A stretch of DNA of 26,113 nt from Fibrobacterota bacterium (GCA_023459055.1 JAEWVR010000032.1:1-26113); one strand, 5' to 3'. Positions 16,014-24,944 are shown, counted from the first letter of the stretch. Notes: generated by a model not told the origin, from the sequence alone. Made by a program: numbers and translations.

Positions 16014-17429
16014 ATGGGTTCTATTAAGCCGGATGCTTCATTTTCAACATTGACTCGTCAGATTATTATTATCGGGGTTCCTGTTATTCTGCAAAACATG
16101 GCATTTTATATGATGACGTTCATTAATAGCGCATTTTTAGGCCATTATGATGTTACCACGTTAAGTGCAATGAATAATGCGATGTTTCCATTTTTTATGC
16201 TTTTTACAGTGTTAATCGCACTTTCTCAGGGAACAACAGTACTGATTGCCCATTCAATCGGTGCTAATGACAAAGCTCATGCTGCTAAAATTGCAGAAAG
16301 TTCTGTTTTCTACTCACAGTTGTTTTCATTTGGGTATTGTATTTTCTGGATATTCTGTGGCAGGTATGTACTTCAGCTGATGGGTGTTTCAGGAGAAATC
16401 CTTGAAAAAGGCACCACCTATATTCAGGTTTTTTCACTTATTTTCCTGACAGGCGGACTAAATATTGCGGCAGGGGCAATTTTCCAGGGTATCGGTAAAA
16501 CAAGCCCGATCATGACGAACACGATTTTACGCGCAATTCTTAATATTATTCTCGATTATTGTCTTATCTTTGGCAATTTTGGATTTCCAAAGTTAGGGCT
16601 GACAGGTGCTGCAATCGCATCGGTAATCAGCTCTACTATCTGCAGTCTGCTTCTGTTCAGATCTGCCTTACATAATGGCATTCTTCCTATGACAATTAAC
16701 GGTATCCTTAAACCGGAACGCGGCATTTACAAAAAGGTGTTTATTTTTGGCGCACAGGCAGGAATGGAGTTTGTGTTATGGACGGGGGCACAGGTCATTA
16801 TAATCCGTATGCTTAATGTTGGTGATCAGATAAGTACCGGTTTATATGGAATTCTTAATACAATCGTATCGTTGTCGTTCAATCTGTATATTGGTGTCGG
16901 GACTGCCGCAATGACTTTGGTAGGGCAGAGGGTCGGTGCGCATATGCATTCTCAGGTGTCTAAAATCGGGAATGTCTGTGCATTATACGGACTATTTTTT
17001 TGTGTTATTGTTGCATCGGTGTTTACTTTGATACCACAGAGTATTGTCAGCATTTTTACCAATAACAGCGATGCTGTAAGTCGCTTGACTGCACTGATGC
17101 CGCTTGTAGTTATTTTGTGTTTTCCAAAGTCAATCAATGTCATTATCGGAAATGCGATTCGTGGTACCGGTGATGTACGCTGGATGCTTCTGACACAGAT
17201 TGCAGGCACGATCATAATTGTTATTATTGCTGCTATTTTTGTGCTTAAAATGAAAATGGGATTATACGGTGTGATGCTTGCTAATGTTATTGATGAATCA
17301 TGGAGATCTGTTATTAATTATATCAAATTCGTGATTTCAACAAGAAAAGGCAAGTTCATCAATGATAAGGGTAATGCGGTTCCTCCTGTTAAAAAAGTTA
17401 CTCAACCTTGTGTCGCTATTGAAACATAA
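16014..17429 (+). CDS. MATE-family multidrug/organic-cation exporter
   Basis: The 471-residue protein has the size and layout of a 12-helix MATE transporter with two related MatE halves. The first half opens with 'IIIIGVPVILQNMAFYMM' and contains 'ALSQGTTVLIAHSIGANDKAHA' (about 62-85), a typical MATE loop with G-A-N/G-D. A later 'AGAIFQGIGKTSP' and, in the second half, 'VGTAAMTLVGQRVGAH' are also family features. Such carriers export drugs, dyes or metabolites from the cytoplasm using Na+ or H+ gradients; NorM- and DinF-type specificities cannot be told apart here. ATG at 16014 is preceded by AGGGGAT. It ends one base before the converging oxidoreductase gene. A CRP-like site 69 bases upstream suggests carbon- or redox-linked control (inference). 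Confidence 0.9.
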   Translation: MGSIKPDASFSTLTRQIIIIGVPVILQNMAFYMMTFINSAFLGHYDVTTLSAMNNAMFPFFMLFTVLIALSQGTTVLIAHSIGANDKAHAAKIAESSVFYSQLFSFGYCIFWIFCGRYVLQLMGVSGEILEKGTTYIQVFSLIFLTGGLNIAAGAIFQGIGKTSPIMTNTILRAILNIILDYCLIFGNFGFPKLGLTGAAIASVISSTICSLLLFRSALHNGILPMTINGILKPERGIYKKVFIFGAQAGMEFVLWTGAQVIIIRMLNVGDQISTGLYGILNTIVSLSFNLYIGVGTAAMTLVGQRVGAHMHSQVSKIGNVCALYGLFFCVIVASVFTLIPQSIVSIFTNNSDAVSRLTALMPLVVILCFPKSINVIIGNAIRGTGDVRWMLLTQIAGTIIIVIIAAIFVLKMKMGLYGVMLANVIDESWRSVINYIKFVISTRKGKFINDKGNAVPPVKKVTQPCVAIET

Positions 17430-17430
17430 G

Positions 17431-18513
17431 CTAGAGTGTCATGTATTTAACTTCCTCAACGTCAATTTCGCGCCGTTCCGTTGAAGAGTACTGTGCTGCA
17501 AGTACCACCTTAAGAACATCACGCGCGGTAGCGCCGTCAAGTGATGGTTGTGAGCCGGACTGGATCGAATTGACGAAATGATGCGTTGCATCAATAAAAC
17601 TGTGCTTCCAGTCAGTTCGAGGTGTTTCGATTATGGTGGTAGCACCGTTTTTGTAAAGCAGTACGACAGGGAGATCAAATGTGGATGTTGTACATTTGTT
17701 GATTTGAATGATACCGGTATCGCCTACAATTTCAATGCGGTTGTCATCGGCATAGTAGTCGGAATTGATCCGCATCTGAGGTGTATGGGAAAAATCCATA
17801 ACGCCATAACATCGCGGTCTTCGAAACTTGAGCATTATCGTCGCAGGACCATCAACGTACTTGGTCGGAAACACCTGCGTTTTATCGATCCAGGCTGATA
17901 CTTTCTCCACAGGCCCCATCAGGTTTAGTGCAACAGAAAACAGGTGATAGCCATGATCGAAAATAAGCGGTCCGCCACCACATCGCTTTGAATCAAATCT
18001 CCACAGCCATGCTTTAAGCGGAACTCTCCATGATGAATCAAGGGTGCCGCTGTTATAATGTACACGAATCATCCTGAGATCACCAATTACCCCGCTATCA
18101 ATCATCTCTTTAACTTTTAATATCGGAGGATAAAATATGAAGTTCTCAAAAACTCTCAATGAAACACCATTCTCCTGTGCTGCATCAATCATTTTCCCTG
18201 CTTCGTCAAGATTCAGTGCCATTGGCTTTTGTACGGATACATGCTTCTTTGCTTTACAAGCTGCTATAGCCATTGGTGCATGAAGGTGATGTGGAACAAG
18301 AAGTTCAATCATATCAATTTCATCAGATTGAAGCAGCTCGTCATAATCAGTGAATACTTTTGGAACATTCCATTTTGCAGCTTTACTCTCTGCTAATACA
18401 CGACTTCTGTCACAGACAGCAACAATTTTTGCTTTGTCGAAATTACGATACCCCTGTTCATGAAGATCAGATATTCTGCCGCACCCTACAATAGCAACCC
18501 TTAATCGATCCAT
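17431..18513 (-). CDS. Gfo/Idh/MocA-family NAD(P)-dependent oxidoreductase
   Basis: Counting from the ATG at 18513, the 360-residue protein begins with a Rossmann fold VAIVGCGRIS (GxGxxS at 10-15) and an acidic strand end AVCDRS. Residues about 70-100 hold 'LLVPHHLHAP' and VQKPMAL, the QKP variant of the family's EKP motif, with Lys96 as the expected catalytic base. The C-terminal beta domain contains 'GPLIFDHGYH' (Asp186, His190), the usual D-x-G-x-H signature. These enzymes oxidise or reduce sugars, inositols or related compounds with NAD(P); the substrate is unknown here. The longer frame from 18543 adds ten residues, but AAGGA lies seven bases before the ATG at 18513, so that start was chosen. 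Its stop lies one base from the MATE stop on the other strand. Confidence 0.88.
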   Translation of the reverse strand: MDRLRVAIVGCGRISDLHEQGYRNFDKAKIVAVCDRSRVLAESKAAKWNVPKVFTDYDELLQSDEIDMIELLVPHHLHAPMAIAACKAKKHVSVQKPMALNLDEAGKMIDAAQENGVSLRVFENFIFYPPILKVKEMIDSGVIGDLRMIRVHYNSGTLDSSWRVPLKAWLWRFDSKRCGGGPLIFDHGYHLFSVALNLMGPVEKVSAWIDKTQVFPTKYVDGPATIMLKFRRPRCYGVMDFSHTPQMRINSDYYADDNRIEIVGDTGIIQINKCTTSTFDLPVVLLYKNGATTIIETPRTDWKHSFIDATHHFVNSIQSGSQPSLDGATARDVLKVVLAAQYSSTERREIDVEEVKYMTL

Positions 18514-18903
18514 TAATAAGTCCTTTTTAGAAATTAAAATCATCTGGTGACAGTGGACGAAACAACGACTCTTTCAAAAGGTCAATAATACAACTGTCAA
18601 TACTTTTTGAAATATGGTTCCAGATACTTCTTCTGCTTTGCAACAATTCGATTATGTTTTTTTTCGGAAACAATACTCAGTAATGATAAGAAATATATAT
18701 CGGTTCTTATGATTTGAAAAGGGGGATGCTGCGTTTATTGATGACCTGTACATTATGAAAGGAGCATTTATAGATTTTCAACCTTGGAATACGCTCCAGT
18801 TTTGACAAAAACAGGAGCATAACAAAAAACAATCCGCGATGTGTAAAACAAGTTATATTTCGCCCTTGCGTATCACCCTTAAATCATACTATTTTGACCG
18901 TAT
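18514..18903 (+). promoter_or_regulatory. pyr operon leader with mutually exclusive hairpins
   Basis: This is 390 bases without a gene. GGAGC at 18761-18765 and GGAGC at 18814-18818 can each pair with GCTCC at 18793-18797. The second pairing extends as GCTCC-A-GTTTT, loop GACA, AAAAC-A-GGAGC (18793-18818), a stem with one A-A mismatch. TATATT at 18854-18859 is a possible -10 box but has no matching -35. The recognised PyrR-binding loop of Firmicutes was not found. A regulatory role is inferred from position and the competing structure. Confidence 0.35.
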
Positions 18904-19452
18904 ATGAAAAAACTCGAACTACTAATGGACAGTCAGGCGATCGATCTGGCGTTAACCCGGATAACACATCAGGTATTGGAAAAAAATCGTGATTTTTCCC
19001 GGTTTGGTGTTGTAGGAATGCAGACGCGGGGAGTGTTCCTTGCCAGACGTATTACCAATAAAATTAATGAATTGGCGAAAACGAACATTCAGTGTGGTAC
19101 ACTCGATGCAACGTTTTATCGTGATGATTACCGTATCTCGCTTCGTCAGCCGGAAGTGAAAGTAACTGATATTCCGTTTGATGTCAACAATATGAATCTT
19201 CTTCTTGTTGATGATGTTTTTTATACCGGACGGACTATTCGTGCTGCACTTGACGCCCTTATGGATTATGGTCGTCCAAAGACCATTCAGCTTGCGGTGC
19301 TTGTTGATCGTGGAAATCGTGAACTGCCTATCCGTGCAGATTATGTCGGAAAAAAGATTACAACGCTTGCGAATCAGGTGGTAAGCCTGAAAGTGCAGGA
19401 AAAAGATAATGAAGATTCAATGTGGTTAATGGAACTGGAGGATGGCGAATAA
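18904..19452 (+). CDS. pyrR: Bifunctional pyr operon regulator / uracil phosphoribosyltransferase
   Basis: The 182-residue protein has the type I phosphoribosyltransferase layout of PyrR. It contains 'GTLDATFYRDDYR' (about 65-77), the PRPP loop 'LLVDDVFYTGRTIRAAL' (99-115) and 'LAVLVDRGNRELPIRADYVG' (130-149), all characteristic of PyrR. PyrR makes UMP from uracil and PRPP. In Firmicutes it also binds pyr mRNA with UMP/UTP to cause attenuation. Being first in a pyrR-pyrB-pyrC operon supports the regulatory role, but no canonical binding loop was seen upstream. The stop is three bases before the pyrB ATG. The ribosome binding site is weak: only a poorly matched, AT-rich stretch precedes the ATG, which might fit control at translation. 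Confidence 0.93.
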   Translation: MKKLELLMDSQAIDLALTRITHQVLEKNRDFSRFGVVGMQTRGVFLARRITNKINELAKTNIQCGTLDATFYRDDYRISLRQPEVKVTDIPFDVNNMNLLLVDDVFYTGRTIRAALDALMDYGRPKTIQLAVLVDRGNRELPIRADYVGKKITTLANQVVSLKVQEKDNEDSMWLMELEDGE

Positions 19453-19455
19453 CAA

Positions 19456-20382
19456 ATGGGACTTCACATCCAGCATCTACTCGGACTTGAAGGCGTCTCA
19501 AAAGAGGATATAACATTAATTCTTGATACAGCAGATTCTTTTCATTCAGTCCTCGAACGGGATATTCCGGTTGTCCCCACACTCAGGGGTAAAACGATTG
19601 TTAATTTGTTTTATGAAAATAGTACCCGAACACGAATTTCTTTTGAATTGGCCGAAAAACGGCTCTCCGCAAGTCCTCTCAATTTTAGCGCATCAACAAG
19701 TTCGGTCAATAAAGGTGAGTCACTCAGAGATACAATTCAGAATATTGAAGCGATGAAGATAGATATGGTTGTCGTACGGCATCAATCGGCCGGAGTACCA
19801 TACTTCCTTACAAAGTGCACTGATGCCGTTATTGTCAATGCCGGTGACGGACTTCATGAGCATCCGACGCAGGCGCTTCTTGATATGATGACTATCAGAC
19901 GACATTTCGGCAAACTTGAAGGATTAAAAGTTGCAATTATTGGTGATATTTTTCATAGCCGCGTCGCGCGTTCAAATGCGTGGGGAATGACTACGATGGG
20001 AATGAATGTCGTATTATGCGGTCCGCCAACACTGCTTCCTCAGCATCAGGACAGTCTTGGCGTGAAAATAACCGACAATCTCAATGAGGCACTTGACGGA
20101 GCGGATGTGGTGATGCTGCTGCGTATCCAGCTTGAACGTCAGTCAAGTGGCACATTCCCGTCAATACGTGAATACCGCGATCGTTACGGTATTGATGTCG
20201 AGAAGATGCAGAGGTTGAAACCAAATGTTTTAATTATGCATCCGGGACCGATCAACAGGGGTGTTGAAGTGTCAAGTGATGTCGCGGATAGTCCAAATTC
20301 AGTTGTATTAAAGCAGGTGACAAATGGAGTTGCAGTACGAATGGCGTCGCTGTTCCTGCTTGGAGGTGGAGAAAATGTTTAA
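19456..20382 (+). CDS. pyrB: Aspartate carbamoyltransferase catalytic subunit
   Basis: At 308 residues it is full length for ATCase. Carbamoyl-phosphate binding motif STRTR is at 56-60, with the Ser-x-x-Lys segment SVNKGES nearby (Lys86). HPTQ lies at 136-139, and 'MLLRIQLER' (about 215-223) and 'MHPGPINRG' (about 257-265) are the aspartate-loop and C-terminal signatures. It joins carbamoyl phosphate and aspartate in the second step of pyrimidine synthesis. No regulatory pyrI follows, so it is probably a simple trimer or associates with PyrC, as in some bacteria (known for the family, not shown here). GGAGGATGG inside the end of pyrR provides the ribosome binding site. Confidence 0.95.
   Translation: MGLHIQHLLGLEGVSKEDITLILDTADSFHSVLERDIPVVPTLRGKTIVNLFYENSTRTRISFELAEKRLSASPLNFSASTSSVNKGESLRDTIQNIEAMKIDMVVVRHQSAGVPYFLTKCTDAVIVNAGDGLHEHPTQALLDMMTIRRHFGKLEGLKVAIIGDIFHSRVARSNAWGMTTMGMNVVLCGPPTLLPQHQDSLGVKITDNLNEALDGADVVMLLRIQLERQSSGTFPSIREYRDRYGIDVEKMQRLKPNVLIMHPGPINRGVEVSSDVADSPNSVVLKQVTNGVAVRMASLFLLGGGENV
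20362..20369 (+). promoter_or_regulatory. Ribosome binding site that fixes the pyrC start
   Basis: GGAGGTGG lies five bases before the ATG at 20375, inside the 3' end of pyrB. It supports that start over the upstream in-frame ATG at 20324. Confidence 0.7.
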
Positions 20383-21712
20383 GAAAGATAATGGCTGTGT
20401 AATTTACTCATTTGAAACTCGTCAGCGGGCTCAGTACTTTTTAATTAAAGAGGGACTGGTAATTGATCCGGTCAACAAAATCAATGAAATCATGGATGTC
20501 GTTGTTGAGGATGGGCGGATCAGGGCGATTGGCAAAAATCTCGAAAAGCAGTTTCCGGTTGCCCGTGTAATTGATGCGAAGGGAAAATGGGTTGTTCCCG
20601 GCCTTATGGATATGCATGTTCATCTTCGTGAACCGGGTCGTGAGGACAAAGAAACAATTGACACCGGTACACAAGCTGCTGCATCAGGTGGCTTTACAAG
20701 TGTAGCGTGTATGGCTAACACCAATCCTGTGCTTGACGAAGAGTCAAAAATCAGATATGTCATTCAACGCAGTCTCAATTGCGCATCAAAGGTATATCCA
20801 ATCGGGGCAATAACAAAAAATCTCGAAGGTGAAGAGCTTGCACCGATGGGGGAGATGATTAAAGCCGGTGCAAAGGCGTTTTCGGATGATGGTCGTTCGG
20901 TTGAAAAATCGAACATTATGCGTAATGCGCTTAACTATTCAAAGTCATTTGATGTTCCTGTTATTTGTCACTGTGAAGACAGTGCGCTTGCTCAAAAGGG
21001 ACATATGAACGAGGGCGTTGTATCAACACGTCTTGGCATCCGTGGAATTCCATCAATTGCAGAAGAGATGACCGTTGCCCGTGATCTGCTTTTAGCAGAA
21101 TATACCGGTGCCCGTGTCCATATTGCTCATGTGTCAACAGCAGGATCAGTACGACTGATCCGTGATGCAAAGTCACGTGGAGTAAAGGTAACTGCCGAAA
21201 CAGCACCTCACTATGTAACGCTTATTGATGCCGATGTCGGCATGTACGATATAAACAAAAAAATGAACCCTCCGTTACGTACTGTATCAGACCGTGAGGC
21301 ACTTATTGCGGGACTTGCTGATGGTACTATTGACGTAATCGCAAGTGACCACGCACCGCACGTACCTGAAGAGAAAGATGTTGAATTTGATGCTGCATCA
21401 TTCGGCGTACTCGGCCTTGAAACATCGGTCGGAGTGATTATTACATCACTTGTCAAAAAAGGACATCTCAGCTCTTCCGATATGATTATGAAAATGAGTG
21501 TTAATCCGAATAAAATTTTAAATACGAGTGGTGGAACTCTCTCTGTCGGTGCTCCAGCAGATATTACGATCATTAATCCAGATGTCGAGTGGACTGTTGA
21601 TTCGAAGTATTTCTTCTCCAAGAGCCGCAATACTGCATTTGAAGGAGTCACGTTGACTGGATACGCATGTTGCACGATTCTTGATGGTCAGATTGTGTTT
21701 GAGAGGAATTGA
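20375..21712 (+). CDS. pyrC: Dihydroorotase, class I type
   Basis: Counting from the ATG at 20375, this is a 445-residue amidohydrolase. The zinc motif HVHLREPG starts at His81. The segment 'AKAFSDDGRSV' holds the flexible acidic loop, 'VICHCEDSAL' and 'ARVHIAHVSTAGSV' supply metal histidines, and 'IDVIASDHAPH' supplies the catalytic Asp. It closes carbamoyl-aspartate to dihydroorotate, the third step of the pathway. Class I enzymes are about 420-430 residues and usually begin at the equivalent of 'YFLIKEGLVIDP'; here about 20 extra residues precede it. The gene overlaps pyrB by 8 bases, so the two are probably translationally coupled. The longer reading from 20324 is unlikely. No zinc ligand is missing by eye. 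Confidence 0.93.
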   Translation: MFKKDNGCVIYSFETRQRAQYFLIKEGLVIDPVNKINEIMDVVVEDGRIRAIGKNLEKQFPVARVIDAKGKWVVPGLMDMHVHLREPGREDKETIDTGTQAAASGGFTSVACMANTNPVLDEESKIRYVIQRSLNCASKVYPIGAITKNLEGEELAPMGEMIKAGAKAFSDDGRSVEKSNIMRNALNYSKSFDVPVICHCEDSALAQKGHMNEGVVSTRLGIRGIPSIAEEMTVARDLLLAEYTGARVHIAHVSTAGSVRLIRDAKSRGVKVTAETAPHYVTLIDADVGMYDINKKMNPPLRTVSDREALIAGLADGTIDVIASDHAPHVPEEKDVEFDAASFGVLGLETSVGVIITSLVKKGHLSSSDMIMKMSVNPNKILNTSGGTLSVGAPADITIINPDVEWTVDSKYFFSKSRNTAFEGVTLTGYACCTILDGQIVFERN

Positions 21713-21718
21713 GTGTTC

Positions 21719-21910
21719 ACCTCGACTTCACTCGGGGAGCGAGGTTTGTGAGTAGTGTACCTGATGGTATTCACGAAACTAAGAATAGACATTCAGATTG
21801 CATTTTGTAAAACGATATTGAGATGCTGAACCCGGTCGTCGAGCGAAGTCGAGACGACAGCATTTTGAAATCGTCCCCCGAGCGCAGCCGAGGGGGCGAA
21901 GTCGGGACAA
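21719..21910. repeat. Cluster of palindromic intergenic repeats
   Basis: Three hairpin-forming units follow pyrC and precede the 3' end of the desaturase gene. They are CCTCG/CGAGG (21720-21744), GTCGTC/GACGAC (21835-21858) around GAGCGAAGTCGA, and CCCCC/GGGGG (21875-21896) around a GAGCGCAGCCGA variant. The cores share CGAGCGAAGTCGAG or a mirror of it, and GCATTTTG recurs beside two of them. Dispersed sequences of this kind are common in FCB-group and other Gram-negative genomes. They could also act as terminators for the converging genes. Confidence 0.6.
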
Positions 21911-21913
21911 CAA

Positions 21914-23398
21914 TCACTTCTCATACTTATCAATAAGATTTGCTGAAATTCTCGCTGACTCATAGATCGTCGGTAATCCAGAACCCGGGTGTGTCCCGCC
22001 GCCGACAAGATAGCAGTGGTTGACCTCCTCGAACTTGTTACGCGGACGCAAATAGAGCATCTGCGTAATCGTGTGTCCAAGGTTGAACGTTGCGCCTAAA
22101 AAGAGTGATCGTTCATTCTGCCAGTCTGCCGGAGAGATGATTTTCTCGCAGGTTATGTGCTTATCCAGATCTTTCATGGTTGTCCGTTCCATAATACGCT
22201 TTATTACCTTGTCCCTGAATGATTTTATCGTTGCCTGATCCCAGGTGGTATTTCCATGCATATTTGGTGTTGGCACCAGCACATACATGGCACTGTGACC
22301 TTCAGGGGCAAGGGTAGGATCGTTGATACTTGCATTGCGCACATAAACCGACATATCATCTGACAACGTTTCACGGTTGATAATATCTTTTACATTCTCT
22401 TTGTAATCATTGGCAAAGATAATGTTGTGATGCGGCTCATTATATTTTTTGTCAACTCCAAGATACAGCATGAATGTCGAACAGGAGTATTTTTTCTCAC
22501 GTAATTTATTCGGTGTCCATTTGCGGATTACTCCCGGATCAAACAGCGTACTCATTGCATGACCGAAATCGGCATTGATAATCACACTGTCGGCATTGAC
22601 AATGTCACCATTTGCAAGTTCAACACCTGTGGCATTACGACCTGATACACGGACCTTTTTAACCGGCGTGTTAAGGTGAATGATTCCACCGAGCTCATTG
22701 ATAACTTTGGCCATTGCATCAGAAATTTTGCTTAATCCACCAATCACATGATCGATTCCCATTGAATGTTCAATATAGGGCATAATGGCAAATGCTGCAG
22801 GACATTCCCAGGGTGACATTCCGATATATTTAGCCTGAAAAGTAAAACAGATCCGAAGTTTTTCTTCGGTAAAGTAGTTACCAAGAACATCCATCAGGCT
22901 TTTGCCAAGTGACAGGTGGGGAAGTGCCTTCATAAGCGGGACACTGAACATCTCCCTGAACGTTGAATAATCCTTCTGAAGGCAGGGATACATTTTATCA
23001 TAGCGGATCTTTTCCCGTGTATGAAAAGCATCCACTCCCGCTTCGTTGCCGGGAAACAGTTTTGCAATCTGTTCTCTCATTTTGTCACGGTCGGGAGTTG
23101 GAAAAAGTTCGAAATCAGTAAAGGATAATTTATACATGGGGTCAAGCGGGACAAGATGGCAATAATCTTCGAGTTTACGTCCGGCCTCCTGAAACATCTC
23201 CCGTAAAATAAAGGTCATCATCAGAAATGTCGGACCGGTGTCAAAAGTGTAGCCATTCATGGTTATTGCAGCATTTCGGCCGCCGACAACACCCTCTTTT
23301 TCAAAAACTGATACCTTATAACCCCGTTTTGCCAGTAGCATTCCTGCGGTAAGCCCGCCAGGTCCTGCACCGATGATTGCAATGTGTTTTTTTACCAT
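21914..23398 (-). CDS. Phytoene desaturase-family (CrtI/CrtN-type) FAD oxidoreductase
   Basis: At 494 residues this is full length for a CrtI-type enzyme. The N-terminus has the FAD Rossmann motif 'HIAIIGAGPGGLTAGM' (GxGxxG at 10-15) and a Glu at the end of the next strand (VFEKEG), followed by 'VVGGRNAAI' and 'DTGPTFLM', typical of CrtI. The C-terminus has 'LVGGGTHPGSGLPTIYESA', the conserved bacterial carotenoid-oxidoreductase signature. Such enzymes dehydrogenate or isomerise polyenes (phytoene to lycopene, or related C30/C50 substrates). No phytoene synthase (crtB) is in the window, so the substrate is uncertain, and a related retinol or carotenoid isomerase role is possible. ATG at 23398 is preceded by a CAGGGA site. 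It is divergent from the ABC1 gene across 301 bases. Confidence 0.85.
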   Translation of the reverse strand: MVKKHIAIIGAGPGGLTAGMLLAKRGYKVSVFEKEGVVGGRNAAITMNGYTFDTGPTFLMMTFILREMFQEAGRKLEDYCHLVPLDPMYKLSFTDFELFPTPDRDKMREQIAKLFPGNEAGVDAFHTREKIRYDKMYPCLQKDYSTFREMFSVPLMKALPHLSLGKSLMDVLGNYFTEEKLRICFTFQAKYIGMSPWECPAAFAIMPYIEHSMGIDHVIGGLSKISDAMAKVINELGGIIHLNTPVKKVRVSGRNATGVELANGDIVNADSVIINADFGHAMSTLFDPGVIRKWTPNKLREKKYSCSTFMLYLGVDKKYNEPHHNIIFANDYKENVKDIINRETLSDDMSVYVRNASINDPTLAPEGHSAMYVLVPTPNMHGNTTWDQATIKSFRDKVIKRIMERTTMKDLDKHITCEKIISPADWQNERSLFLGATFNLGHTITQMLYLRPRNKFEEVNHCYLVGGGTHPGSGLPTIYESARISANLIDKYEK

Positions 23399-23699
23399 GA
23401 TTTTTCCCTGCTGTTATTTAAAATAAGATTTTTTTTACGTTTTCTGTAAACATTGAAATATTTTTATCCTTATACAATAATCAGATTAACAGAAAACCAC
23501 TGTAAAGTATTATGATACAACTGCAGATATCAGTTGCAAATAAAATAATTTAGATCGCACCTGCAAGGGTAAGAAAGCATAAAACAAGATACAAATTATT
23601 CAGAGACACTTTCGAAAAACGACTGAGTTGTCAAAAAGTAACTAAGTATTTTTTTAAACCAGTGCGAAGCAGTTTTAAAAGAACGGAACACACTCATCT
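23399..23699. other. Divergent intergenic region between desaturase and ABC1 kinase genes
   Basis: These are 301 AT-rich bases with no evident small gene. CAACTG (23518-23523) and CAGTTG (23531-23536) form a small inverted repeat with a 7-base centre that could be an operator. No clear -35/-10 pair was recognised. Confidence 0.5.
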
Positions 23700-24944
23700 A
23701 TGAACTGGATCAATTTTATTCGGCTTATCAGAACTATCTACAGCAGTAAACTACCCGATATCACCCTGATTGAATCGCTCGGACTGCTGGCAGTAAAAAT
23801 CGGTCAGACCTATGCATTACGACTCGACTTTTTGCCTGAACAAAACTGTAAAGAATTAACGCGATTATACCGGCATACCGATTCGCTGACTCCTGCATCA
23901 TATAAAAAACTCTTGGATTCATCAGTTGAATCAACCTGGATTAATTCTTTTACCTCCATTGATGAACAACCACTCGCATCGGCATCGGTAGGGCAGGTGC
24001 ATAGGGCCGTGCTTAACAACGGCAAGACGGTTGTGGTAAAGCTGATCAAACATGACTTCATAGAGTCATTCACCAGAGATGTGCGATCGTTGCGTTCCCT
24101 GCTCCGTTTTGTTCTATTTTTCTATCCGAAGCTTGCCCGGGTAGCCGATCCACTGGGTATTCTTGAGACAATTGAGACCGGAACGCTTGATGAGCTTGAT
24201 TTACGTAAAGAAGCCGCCGGGCAGGATGTTCTACGGCGAATTACTGAAAAACAATCGACAAAATTCGATCTGTCGAGGTTGTATTTTCCAAAGATTCATC
24301 GCGAACTTTCCGGAGAGCGATACATGGTAAGCGAATTCGTTGACGGAAAAACATTCGATGAGCTGCTGACAGAACAAAGATTGTCCTACGATGATCTCCT
24401 GGATCTTTTTCATATTCACGGCTTCTTCGTTTTCTGTATCGGAACATTCCATGGTGATATTCATCCCGGTAATATTATCAGAATGTCTGATGGAAAATTT
24501 GCGTTTATTGACACAGGAGCAATAAGTCATGTGGGTGAGCGAATGCGCCTGGGGCTGTTTGATTTCTTTGATGCCCTCTCATTGTATGATTATGATGCGT
24601 GTGCACGGGCACTCAATTCGATGGCTGACCGGGGAATTGATGGAGCTGTATATGCACGATTCAGGGAGAAGTTCCTTGATTTATACAAAGATTTTACTAA
24701 TGCAACCGTTTCACAGGTGAGTCTCACAAAACGCATGATGGAAACGATCAAGCTTGGTGTCAATAGCGGGATGGTGTTTGAAAAGGGGATGTATCCGATT
24801 ATTAAAAGTCTGATGTATCTTGACGGTATGGTGCTTCGCTGTAATTCTCAGGCGGTGCTGGTTCGCGATATGCGGAAATTTATTGATGAATTCAAAAGTA
24901 CATTATCAAAACAGAAACAATTGACAATACGGGGTGATGCATGA
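23700..24944 (+). CDS. ABC1/UbiB-family atypical kinase-like protein
   Basis: The 414-residue protein carries the UbiB/ADCK features in order. The KxGQ motif is KIGQ (33-36). An Ala-rich nucleotide loop replaces the glycine-rich loop (ASVGQVHRA, 95-103), Lys114 in VVVKLIK is the ATP lysine, and ELDLRKEA (165-172) holds the helix-C-like Glu. The catalytic loop HGDIHPGNI has Asp253 and Asn258, and DTG at 271-273 replaces DFG. Family members act in ubiquinone synthesis or lipid and quinone homeostasis, mainly as ATPases. No ubiquinone gene is nearby, so the pathway is unknown. It lacks the C-terminal membrane helices of UbiB, ending in a polar tail. Its stop overlaps the next start by 4 bases (ATGA). 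Confidence 0.85.
   Translation: MNWINFIRLIRTIYSSKLPDITLIESLGLLAVKIGQTYALRLDFLPEQNCKELTRLYRHTDSLTPASYKKLLDSSVESTWINSFTSIDEQPLASASVGQVHRAVLNNGKTVVVKLIKHDFIESFTRDVRSLRSLLRFVLFFYPKLARVADPLGILETIETGTLDELDLRKEAAGQDVLRRITEKQSTKFDLSRLYFPKIHRELSGERYMVSEFVDGKTFDELLTEQRLSYDDLLDLFHIHGFFVFCIGTFHGDIHPGNIIRMSDGKFAFIDTGAISHVGERMRLGLFDFFDALSLYDYDACARALNSMADRGIDGAVYARFREKFLDLYKDFTNATVSQVSLTKRMMETIKLGVNSGMVFEKGMYPIIKSLMYLDGMVLRCNSQAVLVRDMRKFIDEFKSTLSKQKQLTIRGDA

Noticed and set aside
18802..18830. TTGACA at 18802 as the -35 of a pyr promoter
   Set aside because: No -10-like hexamer lies 16-18 bases downstream, and the sequence is better explained as part of the 18793-18818 hairpin.
18514..18903. Firmicute-type PyrR attenuator
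   Set aside because: I did not find the known PyrR-binding loop or a stem followed by a T-run before pyrR; only competing short stems are visible.
20324..20374. Upstream in-frame start for pyrC
   Set aside because: It would overlap pyrB by 59 bases and lacks a ribosome binding site, whereas GGAGGTGG sits five bases before the ATG at 20375.
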